A stretch of 64,000 nucleotides of DNA, from contig JADFUC010000178.1 in the NCBI GenBank assembly GCA_019722365.1, forward strand, positions 101,643-165,642, written 5' to 3'. Below are positions 12,095 to 23,834 of the stretch, one piece after another. Position 1 is the first letter of the stretch; every line of letters begins with the position of its first letter. The notes beneath the pieces are model-generated. The model had not been told where the DNA came from and did no database searches. It worked only from the letters and a program-made list of their open reading frames with translations. The position numbers were made by a program, and so were the translations under genes. This stretch comes from Lithospermum erythrorhizon. Taxonomy: Eukaryota > Streptophyta > Magnoliopsida > Boraginales > Boraginaceae.

Positions 12095-13807
12095 TTATAG
12101 AGCAGACCTAACAGACCCATTTCTTCCAGCATCAAATTTGTCACCATTGTTTAACATGATCCCAAGTTCTTCCGCAAATCTTTCCATAGCCTCAGCTGGT
12201 AAAGAAATAGGAACCATAATCCCTTTCCCACCATGATCACTGTTCTTTATCTCAAATGGAATGTAAAAACTCACATCACTTGGGACACCATCGAAGCTAG
12301 CAACACTAGCAGACTCCGATTTCCCCCACCCAAAATCCACATTCTCATTTGTAATACTTGTATTATCAGAAACCACATATGTCCTTACCAATGAAAAAGG
12401 AGGCCTTCCTTTTAGGACCATGAAATCAGCCACTGAATGCAGGTGCTCTTTAGTTGCCTTGAACTTTATCTTCGATATGAGCTCGACAGCAAAATCTACA
12501 TTCTCAACTAGCTCTCCTGCGGTTGTTATTGCTGCAGATAGAGGAAAGCATTTCCGTAATATCCCGTGAGCATCCTAGGACGAATCAGAGGACGGACAAC
12601 GCAAAGAAAACGCACCTCATCGGTCGGGTCGAATTGAAGAGCAATGGTTCGACAACACCATACACATGCAGCTACAAGATTAAACAATGAAGATATCTTC
12701 CGAGAGTTATTGCTTACTAGTTTACTCATCAGTGTGGAAATTTCTTCAGGGCCGAAGAAGAATGATCGGGTAATTAGCGAGTCAGGTTTGTGCAGGTATC
12801 GAGGAACTCTAGTTTCGTTTGGGAATTGATCGTATTCGGGATGAATGTGGGTTATTCGAGGGGGATGCCTAGAGCAAAATAATTCTCTTTGCCAGACGGG
12901 AAGAACCGATAGGGCGAGTGTGCCTCTTGCGATTTCACCCATGGCCGTGAGGATTTTTATTAAGGCGAATCCATCAAGCATTGTGTGATTGAAGCATATG
13001 GCAAGGATGAAACCACCACAAATAAGGCGAGTTACCTGCATGAATAATACGAAGTAATTGCTTAGTTCGAGGAGTTCGGACTTTTTTGTGATTCTATTTG
13101 TTATACATGTTTAACATCATGACGATTGCTATTAAACATGTCATAAAATGTCACAAATGTTATTTATAAATAGATATTTACAGATTTACTTTGGAGTCTC
13201 TTGTGGAATTTCATTATTTCATATAGGTTGGGGGTATGGTGGGGTTAGAAGAAGTGATCATGGAAAAGTTGTTATGAAGTCGAGGGTTAAATCCATCATA
13301 ATCTTGAGGAAAGTGGTGAGATAAAGAGATGCATATGACATAAGATAATGAATGATTTATACTTGTATCAACATTAAAGGGGAGTTTATTATTCCAGAAG
13401 AGCCTGGAACAACATAAATCAACTGATCCAAATAAGGAATAGATGGAGGACGAATACCATCCTCCCCAAACTCTTCAAGCTTAACAGAAGCATCAGCTTC
13501 AATGAACAACATTCTCTCACTTGTACACTCAACCATTAGTTTACGTCCACGAAGCTCTCGGAGCCTCCCTGCAAGTGGGTAGTAGAAAACCAGAGCCACT
13601 GCGAGCGAATCCTGATGACTTTTACGGGGTCTTTCCTCTCCAATGGGGGCTCACGACGACGGTAGAATGGGATTGTAGGGAGGTCAATCCGGTTGGCTTC
13701 TTGATCATCAATTTGCATTCATGGGTGTTGGTTTCCTGGACGAAATCCAGCTCAATGTTTTTCCTTGTGACACTAAATCTTAGAGAAGCTGTGGCATAGA
13801 GAAGCAT
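12095..13807 (-). pseudogene. BAHD acyltransferase pseudogene (benzyl alcohol O-benzoyltransferase type)
   Basis: BAHD enzymes transfer acyl groups from acyl-CoA to alcohols or amines in the cytosol. Exon 1 runs from an ATG at about 13807 to 13363 and exon 2 from 13035 to the stop at 12095; the junction (LMLIQ | VTRLICGG) has GT-AG sites at the position usual for this subfamily. Family hallmarks are the catalytic HTMLDG (HxxxD) near 12987-12970 and DFGWG near 12337-12323. N-terminal blocks THECKL, IDDQEANRIDLP, FYRR and ALVFYYPLAGRLREL resemble benzyl alcohol benzoyltransferase/HSR201 proteins. The frame is broken at least three times: after THECKL (several residues lost), after DPVKVIR, and near 12540 after GYYGNAF, where one base appears missing. 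It is therefore called a pseudogene, although sequencing indels could mimic this. A copia LTR in the same orientation lies about 45 bp upstream of the start. Confidence 0.87.
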
Positions 13808-13850
13808 TATTCCAACAAAAAATATCAATTATATGGCAACTAAATAAGAT

Positions 13851-14648
13851 TGCAATAGTGAACTATTCTACCAACGATCAACACAAACCAACAATCAATA
13901 ACCGTAGAACCACAATCAATGAGAAAATAAAGAACACACACAATGGTAACCCGCTCGCAACGTCACCACGCTCATGCGCCTGCCCAAGGAATTTTCACTA
14001 AACAATGAAGTAATTACCAGTAAGGACTTACACAAATGCTCCACATTCTATGACACCTAACTAACCTTCAATCTCCTTCTAGACTAGGATCCACCTATCT
14101 ATAATTCTCCCTTGTCAACACTCTCCCAGTGTTCGACTTACAATATGTTTCACTGACGGTAGGTCTCAATAGAGTGTTATAACAACCAGCCTAACAATCT
14201 ATTACTGGGCTGTAAGACAGATTTCTCCTAACACAAGCTCGCCTACACTAAACACACGTGTTTGCTCTCAAGAATTCTCTATTAATGAACAAAATGATAA
14301 TTGTCATACTTCACCATTCTTGGTCTTGAGATCTTTATATAGCGTAGGCAATGCAAAAGCTTTGGTCTTCAAACAAACAAGGACTCCCGAATAAGTAGAG
14401 TCCCACCCGAACTTCAACACTCACCATCTATCCTTATCCATCATCGTTTATGAGATCTTCAAAACTCACTATTCGGATAAGGTCGAATCAATAGGCACGA
14501 TCTTTCGCAAGTGAAACACGTCTCGAAGCCTCATTGTTTTAACACTTGAACGAGAACAAAGTATCGAGTACTCTTTGAAAATATGGCCATCCAACAGTTA
14601 TAACAGTAGTACTCCATAGAAAAATTTATCCAACACCTCGCATTAACA
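13851..14648 (-). mobile_element. 3' LTR of SIRE-like Ty1/copia element
   Basis: On the - strand this block begins TGTTAATGCGAGG at 14648, directly after a polypurine tract, and has a TATA box (CTATATAAAG) at about 14333-14343. It is placed as the 3' LTR because the env-like and pol remains lie upstream of it on the same strand. The left border is set at the TG at 13851 but could lie up to about 50 bp closer to the BAHD gene. The partner 5' LTR was not found. Confidence 0.7.
14331..14344 (-). promoter_or_regulatory. LTR TATA box directed toward the BAHD pseudogene
   Basis: On the - strand the sequence GCTATATAAAGATC is a good plant TATA box inside the copia LTR. Transcription from it would run leftward out of the LTR into the acyltransferase, whose start codon lies about 530 bp downstream. 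Activity is inferred only. Confidence 0.55.
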
Positions 14649-14664
14649 AACTCCCCCTTTGGGT
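14649..14664 (-). other. Polypurine tract of the SIRE-like element
   Basis: The - strand reads CCCAAAGGGGGAGTT immediately before the LTR start, the normal position and composition of the plus-strand primer of LTR retrotransposons. Confidence 0.7.
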
Positions 14665-14849
14665 AAGTTTTTCATGACAAATCCCCAAACTTCACAAGAT
14701 GAGAAAACCAACAAAAAAAACATAAGTGTTAAACATTATCAATAAACGCATCATGTCAAGCCAATCGGCCGTAACCAGCCAATAAAAGAACACACACCAA
14801 TCCACATCACCACAAAATATCAAAATATTCCAATAAAAAACCTACTCCC

Positions 14850-15720
14850 CCTATTTGTCTAAAAACAGCCCACGGGAAGGAAAACACATTACATGACGAG
14901 ATGTCTCATCACCAAGAGCAACGTAATCGCCAGCCTCAACTTCAAAGATCATCGCAGGATTAGCGTGACATGGGTAAAGAATGTGCTCGTGATTGGAAGA
15001 AGGCATCAATACCGAGGACTCTCGACTTCGTAGCAATGGATTTTGGCCTCGCCTGGACATGGCGACGCTTCTGCCCGAATCTCCAAGCCAACCCTAAGAA
15101 ACTCCTCTTCATAGACCCTGAGCAACATACCAACAAATTTTCTCCTTCAGACCAAGTTCAGCCGATTCGCTATTATCAACTCTACATCAATGACATGCTT
15201 CCCTTTCATTAGCTTGTCACTTATAGTCAAGGGCTTGACATCTTCCCCAAGTCCATCTTCTTTCTTTAGAACAGTTGGATGCTGAGTTATAAGCAAGCTG
15301 CAGATGAGGCTAGGAAAGCCAATCGGCTTCAACTTGGCTCCAGCTGCATGATCCACACCCAATAAAAAATGATTTTCCCCATTCAAGACACGTCAGCCTC
15401 CCCATCACAAACAGCATCCTGCCCAAAGCTTCACTCACATTTGTATTATTTGAGGTAGGCACAAGGTTGGCAATGGAAGCTCAAGAACCGGCATACCTCA
15501 AACTCGACAAGGAGCCAAGAATCGCCTCACAGCTAAATCAAGCCCGGCATTTTCCAGCCAACTCCTCACGATATCCCCTAATTTCAAGCAGTACCAGAAG
15601 CCTCTTCATCCCTAAACCCATAAGTGTTTTGTTGATCAATGTGGCTAAATTGAAGATGCTTCTCGCTTACTTTTGTGAAACATGGGACTTCAGGTCTCAC
15701 TTTCTAACACGCTGCATATA
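14850..15720 (-). pseudogene. Possible env-like third ORF, distal part, SIRE-like element
   Basis: Between the polypurine tract and the inserted element, the - strand carries open frames with plausible protein texture: about 15386-15147 includes KLKPIGFPSLICSLL and LTISDKLMKGKHVIDVE, and about 15060-14851 follows. Frames are broken. A third ORF between pol and the 3' LTR is characteristic of the SIRE/Maximus lineage of Ty1/copia, and the position fits. The match is by context and texture rather than by a firm motif. Confidence 0.5.
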
Positions 15721-15855
15721 AATTTCGATCACTGAAAGCCGCTGGGTCCAATTGCCGACATACTCCTAGCGCCCACCTTCAAGTATATCAATGTAGGTCT
15801 GGTTGCTATGTGACCTCGTATGTATCTCTTCCTCGACAAGATATTTCGCACACAC

Positions 15856-16802
15856 CGGTTGAAATCAATGAGAATCGATTCCCTTTATTACGCCTTATCA
15901 AGGACAATCACAGACAACAATTCATTTACCGGTCAAGTTAAATGTGATTACCGGCACTGTATATTACTAGTTTGCTCATGATAATTTAAGGGGTTGCGAG
16001 CGACGCTAGATCTTACTTATTAATTGTTATAATAATAAGAATCGGGTCAATTATTATTATTATACAACATACTATTATCTCGGTAAGCAACACACACATA
16101 CGCTGACGTTGGATTATATTTCATGTATGAAATTAAACTACATTTCAAGTAAATTGGTGAGTCGATTATAATCAAATCTAATATTCTCAATTTATTTTTA
16201 CATTGGATAATGTAAAACGAAAATGTAAATTGATTTAACCCAATTAATTAATTAGTCAATTGAATTAATTCATAGTTACTTGAGTTTCCTTAGTAACTTG
16301 TTAGTTAATATTAGCAACTCGTTAAGATTTGATTTTACTTAACGGTTTAGTTAAATTTAAAAGCGGTCGGCTCATTAACTATTCGTCAGCCTTTGTGCTG
16401 ACATATATAATCAAACCTTATTGTGCTAACACAAGTTTGATTTTTCATGAAATGAAACAAAATCCTCCTCCACATTTATCCATATGGGCCGAAAGTATCA
16501 GCAGAATTGAAAAATTTCCTTTGGATTTTTCATTCAAATCAACCTTACGTTTCTGAAGAAACACAACGTAGATTCAACCTCTCCTACAAGAACCAACTAG
16601 CATCTTACATTGCTCAACGATGGAATTCAAAGGAGGCTTCTCGTGAAAGATTTTGGCATGTATTTCCGCCAAGATTCTCGTAAGAATTCTTGTATTCATA
16701 ATTGTTAATTATGTATTTGGGATTAATTTATATCATTTTCGGTGATCCCGATTTATGAATTTGGGCGTTTATCACAAATGAAATTCATATTGCATTCTAA
16801 CA
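15856..16802 (+). repeat. 5' LTR of nested element
   Basis: It shares a long series of blocks with 22866-23829: ATCGATTCCCTTT, CAATTCATTTACCGG, TATATTACTAGTTT, a TTATAATAATAAGAA run, CACACACATAC and GTCGGCTCATTAACTATTC. A TATA box (ACATATATAATC) lies at about 16401-16412 on the + strand. The end ...GCATTCTAACA is followed directly by the primer-binding site. Confidence 0.8.
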
Positions 16803-16804
16803 AA

Positions 16805-16818
16805 TGGGTATCGTAGCC
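16805..16818 (+). other. Primer-binding site (tRNA-Met type)
   Basis: TGGGTATCGTAGCC is a slightly mutated form of TGGTATCAGAGCC, the usual Ty1/copia primer site complementary to initiator tRNA-Met, located two bases after the LTR end. Confidence 0.75.
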
Positions 16819-19800
16819 TACTCAAGTTTGATATATTTTATCTAATTTGATCATACAGTATTAATTTTGATTATTTCATTTATTTATATACTAATCATTT
16901 AATATATAATATGAAAAAATCAACCCATTTTTATATATATTTCACATGGCTGGAATCATCATTTCATGTATTGATTTTGATGATTTGATGTTTATTTAAT
17001 TGTTTCATGAATTGAAAGGGATTAAAAATTGATTAATTTGCATTTTAATTTGAGGTAGAATCATTTTCAATTTTACAGAGAGGTTTAGAAATTTTAGAAA
17101 ATTACGAAATTAAATCTGTGTTCTTGACCCTTTGAGGTTCATGCCAGATTTTTTCCAGAATTTTTTGAATTTCTTAAGTCCTCCAAACAATTAATTAAAT
17201 TTTTGATTGCTTTTAAGTATAATAAAAAACTAGAAGTGTTTTTTGATAAACTAACACATGGAGTGTTCAATAATGATATTTTGATGTCTCAGAAAATCCC
17301 AGAATTTTTGAATTTTTTAGAGCCTAAATCGCTTTTCACAAAAAGTTTCTAAATTAATCCTAAAAACCGAAAACTAAATGAATTACCAAAATCTGGCCGC
17401 CGAACTCATGACTCTTCCTCACGGGCGCCCGTGGGGGAACTGAACGCTCGGACGTAGCTCATCGACTACTACAAAGACCGGATGGCGCCAGGTCGTCGTG
17501 GTTGCCGAGGCCGGCGGTTTTGGTCGCTGAGTTCGTCATTCTGCTTTAAAAACCCTAAACGTACTTCGTAATTATTTTTATTTGAAAATTTATTGGTAAT
17601 TATTACTGCTTTAAATGTTAAATCATAAATTTTGTCATTAAGATAATTGAATATATATCTTGAATGGCATTAAATTTGGATTTATATTTTCCTTTCATAA
17701 TTATTTCTTATTAATTGATAATTTTTGAAAATATTTTCACGATGACTTTTAAATTTTGAATTTTGGAGTTAATTACTTGTAAGTAATTATTCCATGATTT
17801 AAGTGGCTGATAATTATTGTAATAATTATCATTAATCATGTGTGAATATATTTAAATTCAAAATTTACATTAATTGATAATTAATTGTAAAATAATGGGT
17901 AATTAATTAGTCAATTATGAACACATTTAATCTCATTTCATTTAATATATATGACATTAAGTGCATTTATTTGTTTTAATGTTTTGCCCATGTACGTTAT
18001 GGAAACGGGAAAGGAGGTGGCTTAGATACGACCCGCCTAATTTATTTATTTACTGGCCCGCATACCCAGAAATGCCGTAAACGACCGGCTGAAATGTATT
18101 TCTTTTATTCTTGTATTCATTTACCCACAAGCCTCGCTGCGGCCGGCCTAAGCTTCGGTTAGAGTAGTAGTATGTACCGCTGTCAAGATTGATAAAGATA
18201 TCCACAAAGACCAAGATCAGTTAACTTCAGAAGTTTCAAGAAATGTAAGACATAAAGACTTGCACTTCGTTAAGTGTCAAAATAGATCTCTATGTTACAT
18301 TTCACTTGTTAAGTGATGTAATAGGTCCTAGGGGTCATATCTATCTCCTAAATGTGTGTTATTTATTTATTTTTTCATGTCAGCAAGATGTCAATATGCG
18401 CCATTTACGACGGTTAAATAAAGTTAAATAACATTAATCTCACCAATTAAAATTTGAAGCAATGTATCAAGCCAATTTTAAAGTCAGGAAATCGTTGCAT
18501 TATCTAGACACACCGACGTAAGTAAGCGTGTTATATTTACAATTCATTTTGTAAATACGTATGGATTGTTTTGAACTACACTGTTTATTTAAGTTGCATA
18601 TTTCCTATTATGTTTGGCACATTAAGTTTACCTATTTTATTCACCATTCATTGGGCAAACTAAATGCACGACTTTATAATGTGAAATAAAATAAGTTAAG
18701 GAGACATCCGAATGACTTGTTGATATATACAAAGTGTTACAACGCGATCTTCTTCAACCATCAGTAATCGGTCAGATGCTAATGTAGGATAAAACTTTAA
18801 ATACCACAAACATTTAAGACTCGATTCAATCATGTCGATATCGCTGTATGAACTTTGGTTCAAAGTAACAAAGTCACATGATATGATCAAGGATAATTAA
18901 TTTTTCGATCTAATCTCCATAAAAGTACACGCTTACGTAATAATTCAATATGTCATATTATCTCTTAGCCACCAAACAAGTCTTAAACGACATAAATAGC
19001 TTGATCTCTTTTATAACTCGATTGAAACTATTGAATGATCTTCAATGTCAGGTATCTATATTTCAAGACGTGACGGGGGTATTTAGTTTCTTTAACATGA
19101 CGAACATGGTTCATGAATGCGAGGAAACAAAAGCTTACGGTATGTAACCAAATAAGCAAAGTTATTTGTCTCGGTTCTCACGCCACTTGTACGCTTGAGT
19201 GAACATGCAACTATGTTGAAGTTAATGATTCGGCCTATTATTTCTCGAACTTCAAAGCATAGAAAGAATAATTTCTTGGTAACATTTAGAATTGAGCAGG
19301 ATTCGATTAAATCTCATATCTCAAATAATTTTGTTGTCAAAGCTGTAATGTCTTGGCTGGGCTATTAGTGTCGAGAACACTAGTTTTGACTCACATGATT
19401 TAATCATGGATATGAGCCAAGTATAACGATATCGGAGACAAAGATAAAGAAAGTTATCGAGCCTTCAAGTAGAATGACAGCGACTACATTATAAGAGACA
19501 GCTTTTTATATCCTCCACAAGATGGTCGATTCTAAACTACTTTCTTTGCCACTTCAGGAAGAGTAGAAAAGAGTGTCACAGAGGACTTACACGTTTCCAT
19601 ATCGTGATTCTCGATTAAGGAAACATTACTCTACTCTTCTTTTTAAAAGGAAGCCTTCGAACAACAAATCCATTGAATAACACTTATGGATAATGACTGA
19701 ACGAGACTCGAGTATAATCTTCGAAAGATGAACTAAGTCAACTCTTACTAGATTTAGCGGGAGGTTCACTAGTCTAAATTAAGTTTGTATGTTTACATAC

Positions 19801-21655
19801 AAGTTAATAAAAGAGAACAAGACTTGAGTATAATCTGAAAAGATGAACTGTTTGACTCTTAAATGAGGTTCGCTAGTTAAATTAAGTTTGTATGTTTATA
19901 CAAAGCTTAATTGAAGATTGAATATTGAATGATACACGAGTTTATAAGGGTACGAGTGACCATATGAATACTATCGTTTCCGAAGTCAAGTATCATCGAT
20001 ATAAGTAGTATATCATCCGGCTAATGAGATATCATTCTAAAACGCATTTCATAAGATATCGCACTGGTGAATTGTGCTTAATGAAGTTAAAACACAAACG
20101 GATTTGAGATCTTTCAATTTCATATACCAAGATAGTTTCATTCTAACCTTGGGATGTGTCATTAGTTGAGCGATACAAGTAAGGATTGTGTTTAACGTGG
20201 TCGAGACACAAAGAATGAAATGATTTCTACATATTAGTCATACACCTACCTTTAAATTAATTTGTCTATTCAATCAAGCGAGACAACTCAAGAAAGGCGC
20301 TTGATAAACAAACTTTGAAACGCCTCGTATAAAGATAAGTTAGTATTATGTCACCGTAGTAGACATAATTTAACTCTCAGTAAAGTTGATATTAAGTCAT
20401 TTTGTACATAACCGTAGTGAAGTCGATATTTATTTCCATCCAATTATACTGTTGTAATTTATTGTACATATGTAGTCTTCATTATGAAGTACAAATAGTG
20501 GAAATAAATATGTGACTGAATGCATTCAAGTGGCTCCATGAGATACCAAATCAAAGATTAGAACCCTTCGGTTATATCAAGGAGTATTCATTTCGATGCA
20601 TTTAAAGCTAAATGCAGCGATACAAATGACAACATGACAACACACTCCAATAAATGACTTCGAGGTCATTTAAACGAAATAAGACGCTAATACAATGGTC
20701 GAGTATAAAGCTTTATTTTATCTTCTAGATGGTGATTCATCGTGAGTAAGAGCTCATACTATATTACTTTCTCTCTCTGACGCGAATCATCGAAGTAATA
20801 AATATATTCTCATTAAATGAGCAATCAAATACGAATCTAAATGCTTAATCATACATTTGGTCGAGAAACCAATATTAAACATATTCATCACCGACTGCGG
20901 CTCATGCTTATTTCAAACTTTCTTATTGCTATTCCACAAGTTGTAACACGTTGGGTTCAAGCAAGTTATCCAAGCACGTTCCTAAGTAACGATCAATCCA
21001 TTTACGGATACTGACATCAAGTATCGGGAACCCACATCTCGCCGGTGAACGTAGTTGTTTCTATACTACTAGAATCTAAAGTTGTAAACTTAAGATCGAG
21101 TATAATGGAAAGCAATTTTCACTTTGATACTGATGAAAATCAATAATCAAGAATGATTTAAGAACCCGAGTCTCTTAAAGGTTGCCGAGCCAGAATCGTA
21201 AGATAAATAAAGTTTTTATACACTAAATGTCAAGAAATCTTCCTACAACCTTAAAGTAGTATAGTAGCGATTAGATTCTTGTACATTTCAGGAGTCTGGG
21301 GCCATTATACGCGATACATGTTACGACAAATACATTATATATATGTGCGAGCTTGCATGACATTTGCTTGTTAAGTTTAAGATGTCATAAAGTCGTGATC
21401 AAATTATAATGGGATTAAATTTATAAATAGATGTGATTCTCTTATCGATACAAGCAACTCTTCATTGAGGTCTAATCCCACTAGTGGGTGGCCTCTACAT
21501 TAATGAGCGGTCAAGTCTATTACATAGTAATATGATCTCACCGTATGTCGCTGGCCAGGTCATGCGCGGCCACTCAACCATGACGTAGCACGCATTCCCC
21601 GAATTGAATTGTGGAAGCTTACTAAAAGGTATTTACGGGATTCGAATACAGTAAC
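16819..21655 (+). other. Internal region of nested element, non-coding
   Basis: No retroviral-type protein motif was recognised. A G+C-rich patch at about 17395-17530 and another at about 18000-18180 stand out from very AT-rich DNA. The rest (18.2-21.6 kb) consists of short frames without family resemblance. It could be a LARD-type filler or a gag-pol decayed beyond recognition by eye. Confidence 0.5.
19700..19918. repeat. Tandem duplication, about 116-bp period
   Basis: Copy 1 (19700-19808) and copy 2 (19816-19918) share GAGTATAATCT, AAGATGAACT, TTCACTAGT/TTCGCTAGT and TAAATTAAGTTTGTATGTTTA. It is internal to the nested LTR element. Confidence 0.75.
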
Positions 21656-22470
21656 TGCTGGAAATCAATGAGAATTGGTTCCATTTATGTCTGCCGCGAC
21701 AATTTGTGGTAGCAATTCATTTTACCGCTTGGGTTAAATGTGATTATCGTAACTTAGTGTTCAACTTAGTAATCAGAGGTTACTAGCGGGTTCTCAGCGA
21801 TATTTGTTGCTATGAAGCATTGCTGATCTACTATTAATCGTTATAATAATAAGAATGGCCAATTATTATTATTATACAACTTACTATTATCTCGAGCCTG
21901 TATGTCACACACATACAATGACGCCGATTTATATTTCATGCATTTAAATTAAGAATCAGAGTACTGAGAAATGTATTTCTCATCATGTGGTTCTACATTT
22001 TATGTGTAATATGGATTGAACAAATAGAATCAATTAAATAGTTATTTAATCTTCGGTTCGAATAATTTAGTATTTATCAATAACTCGAAGATTATCGATA
22101 TTGACTCATTACTATTTAATTGCTAATTAAATAGTTCAATCTCATTAGCAACTCATTAGTGTCTTAACGAACTAATGTGAGTTAACGAGTCAAACTAATA
22201 CTTAATCTGGTTGCTTATCGGCTTGTTTTTAACCTAGCCCTATAAGCAAACTTTAGGGTTTTTCATCATAAGTTTTTGTAAAACTTTTTCACCAAAAAAC
22301 CCTAGTAGCCCCCTCGTCGAAATTCTCCCAAGAATTTTGGGTTTTTCTCGGTTTCGGTTTCATCCTTGCTTACTAGCATAGATTAGTTCTTGATTCAACC
22401 CCTCAGCGTGGACTAACTAGAGATATCATACTATCGATATTACAACAGCGAGTCGGGAGTAAGCCAAATC
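21656..22470 (+). repeat. Third, diverged LTR-like segment
   Basis: It starts TGCTGGAAATCAATGAGAAT and shares several blocks with the two LTRs of the nested element (TTACCG...GGTTAAATGTGATTA, AATCGTTATAATAATAAGAATG, TATTATCTCGAGCC, CACACACATACA). It diverges in the 3' half, where a TATA-like CCTATAAGCAAAC occurs near 22240. It may be a solo LTR of a related family inserted in the interior, or part of an older tandem arrangement. The right end is uncertain. Confidence 0.55.
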
Positions 22471-22845
22471 ACGCTAAGCACTCTGAAGTCAGCTGTGATT
22501 TTGGCAATTTACCCTCACGGAGACCGTAAAGTTCCCTCCTCGTTCATATATTTAATTATATATGTTTTTGTATTAACAATGCGTATGCACTTTAAAGATC
22601 CCCTTGTCCATGGATTTGTATTTATACTCATATATCCATGGGTAATTTTTCTTTCAAGAACTTTAAGAGAGAAATATAGTTACACGGAATTGACTGGCTT
22701 GTTGATCTTCACTGTAGAATCGAATGCGGATAGTAGCATTAAGGATGTACAGACATATGAAAAGCTATTAGCCAAGAATAATTTCTATAATAGATCGAAG
22801 TCTAGTATGCTCGGTGAGTAAACTACAAGGGAATTGTATGGTAAT

Positions 22846-22865
22846 CGCCCAAGGGCAAGTTGGAG
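22846..22865 (+). other. Polypurine-like tract before the 3' LTR
   Basis: CCCAAGGGCAAGTTGGAG immediately before the 3' LTR resembles the common copia phrase CCCAAGTGGGAGATTG that precedes LTR starts of the TGTTGGAA type. Confidence 0.6.
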
Positions 22866-23829
22866 CGTTGGAACAATGAATCGATTCCCTTTTTATTATG
22901 CCCGCCATGGCTACCATAGACAATTCATTTACCGGGTCAAGTTAAACGTGATTATCGGGAACCTAGCGCTCACCTTTGGGCAATTGTATATTACTAGTTT
23001 GGGTTCTCACGATAATTTAAGTAAGCATGAAGCGATTGCTAGATCTTATCATTAATCGCTATAATAATAAGAATTACCAATTATTATTGGCTTATACAAC
23101 TTAATATTATCCGAGCCTCAAGTGTCACACACATACAAATGACGCTGACATATTTCCATGATGAATTAAACTACATTTGCTAAATTGAGTAGCCGATTGT
23201 AATCAACTAATATTCTCAATTGGGATTTTTACATCGATAATGTAAAATAGAATGATGAACCCGAATTAATTAATTAGTCAATCAATTAATTCGATAGTTA
23301 GTCAGCCTCGTTAGTAACTTGTTAGTTACTATTAGCAACTTGTTAAGATTTGATTTTACTTTAAATCTAAGTTTAGTTAAATTTAACGGGTCGGCTCATT
23401 AACTATTCTGGGCTTTTGTGCTGATATATAATCAAACCTATTAGGTTTTCAACACAAGTTTCATTTTTCATGAAATGAAATGAAAAACTCCTCCTCCACA
23501 TTTTCTCCATACGTCGAAGACAAGAGAGAATTGAAAAATTCTTCTCTTGATTTTTCATCCAAATCAACCCATGTTCTAGCAAACACAAATGTAGGATTCA
23601 ACCTCTCCTGGTGTGCAACCAACTAGAGGCACTACATTTGAAGTGTTCAACGATGGAATTCAAAGGAGGCTTCGTGAAAGATTTGGAGATAGACTTCCAC
23701 TGGCATCTCTCAGAAGAATTTTGTATTCATAATTGTTAATTATGTATTTAGATTAATTTTATAATATTTTGAGGATCCGGACATGAATTTGGTGTTTATC
23801 ACAAATGAAATTCATATTAGATTCTAACA
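22866..23829 (+). repeat. 3' LTR of nested element
   Basis: It aligns along its length with 15856-16802, with a TATA-like CTGATATATAATC at about 23421-23433 and the end TTAGATTCTAACA. It is followed by CACAC, matching the bases before the 5' LTR. Confidence 0.8.
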
Positions 23830-23834
23830 CACAC

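Larger units (their letters stand above)
15856..23829 (+). mobile_element. LTR retrotransposon nested in the SIRE-like element, no readable coding
   Basis: Complete by structure: 5' LTR 15856-16802, primer-binding site from 16805, internal region, polypurine-like tract just before 22866, and 3' LTR 22866-23829. Both LTRs end TTCTAACA. The starts align as (T/C)G.TTGGAAATCAATGA, consistent with an ancestral TGTTGGAAATC. The flanking bases are CACAC on both sides (15851-15855 and 23830-23834), the expected 5-bp target duplication. PBS and LTR style fit Ty1/copia. I found no gag, integrase or RT motif in the 6-kb interior in any frame, so it is either non-autonomous (LARD-like) or very old. The LTRs have diverged clearly from each other, which favours age. 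Confidence 0.75.
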
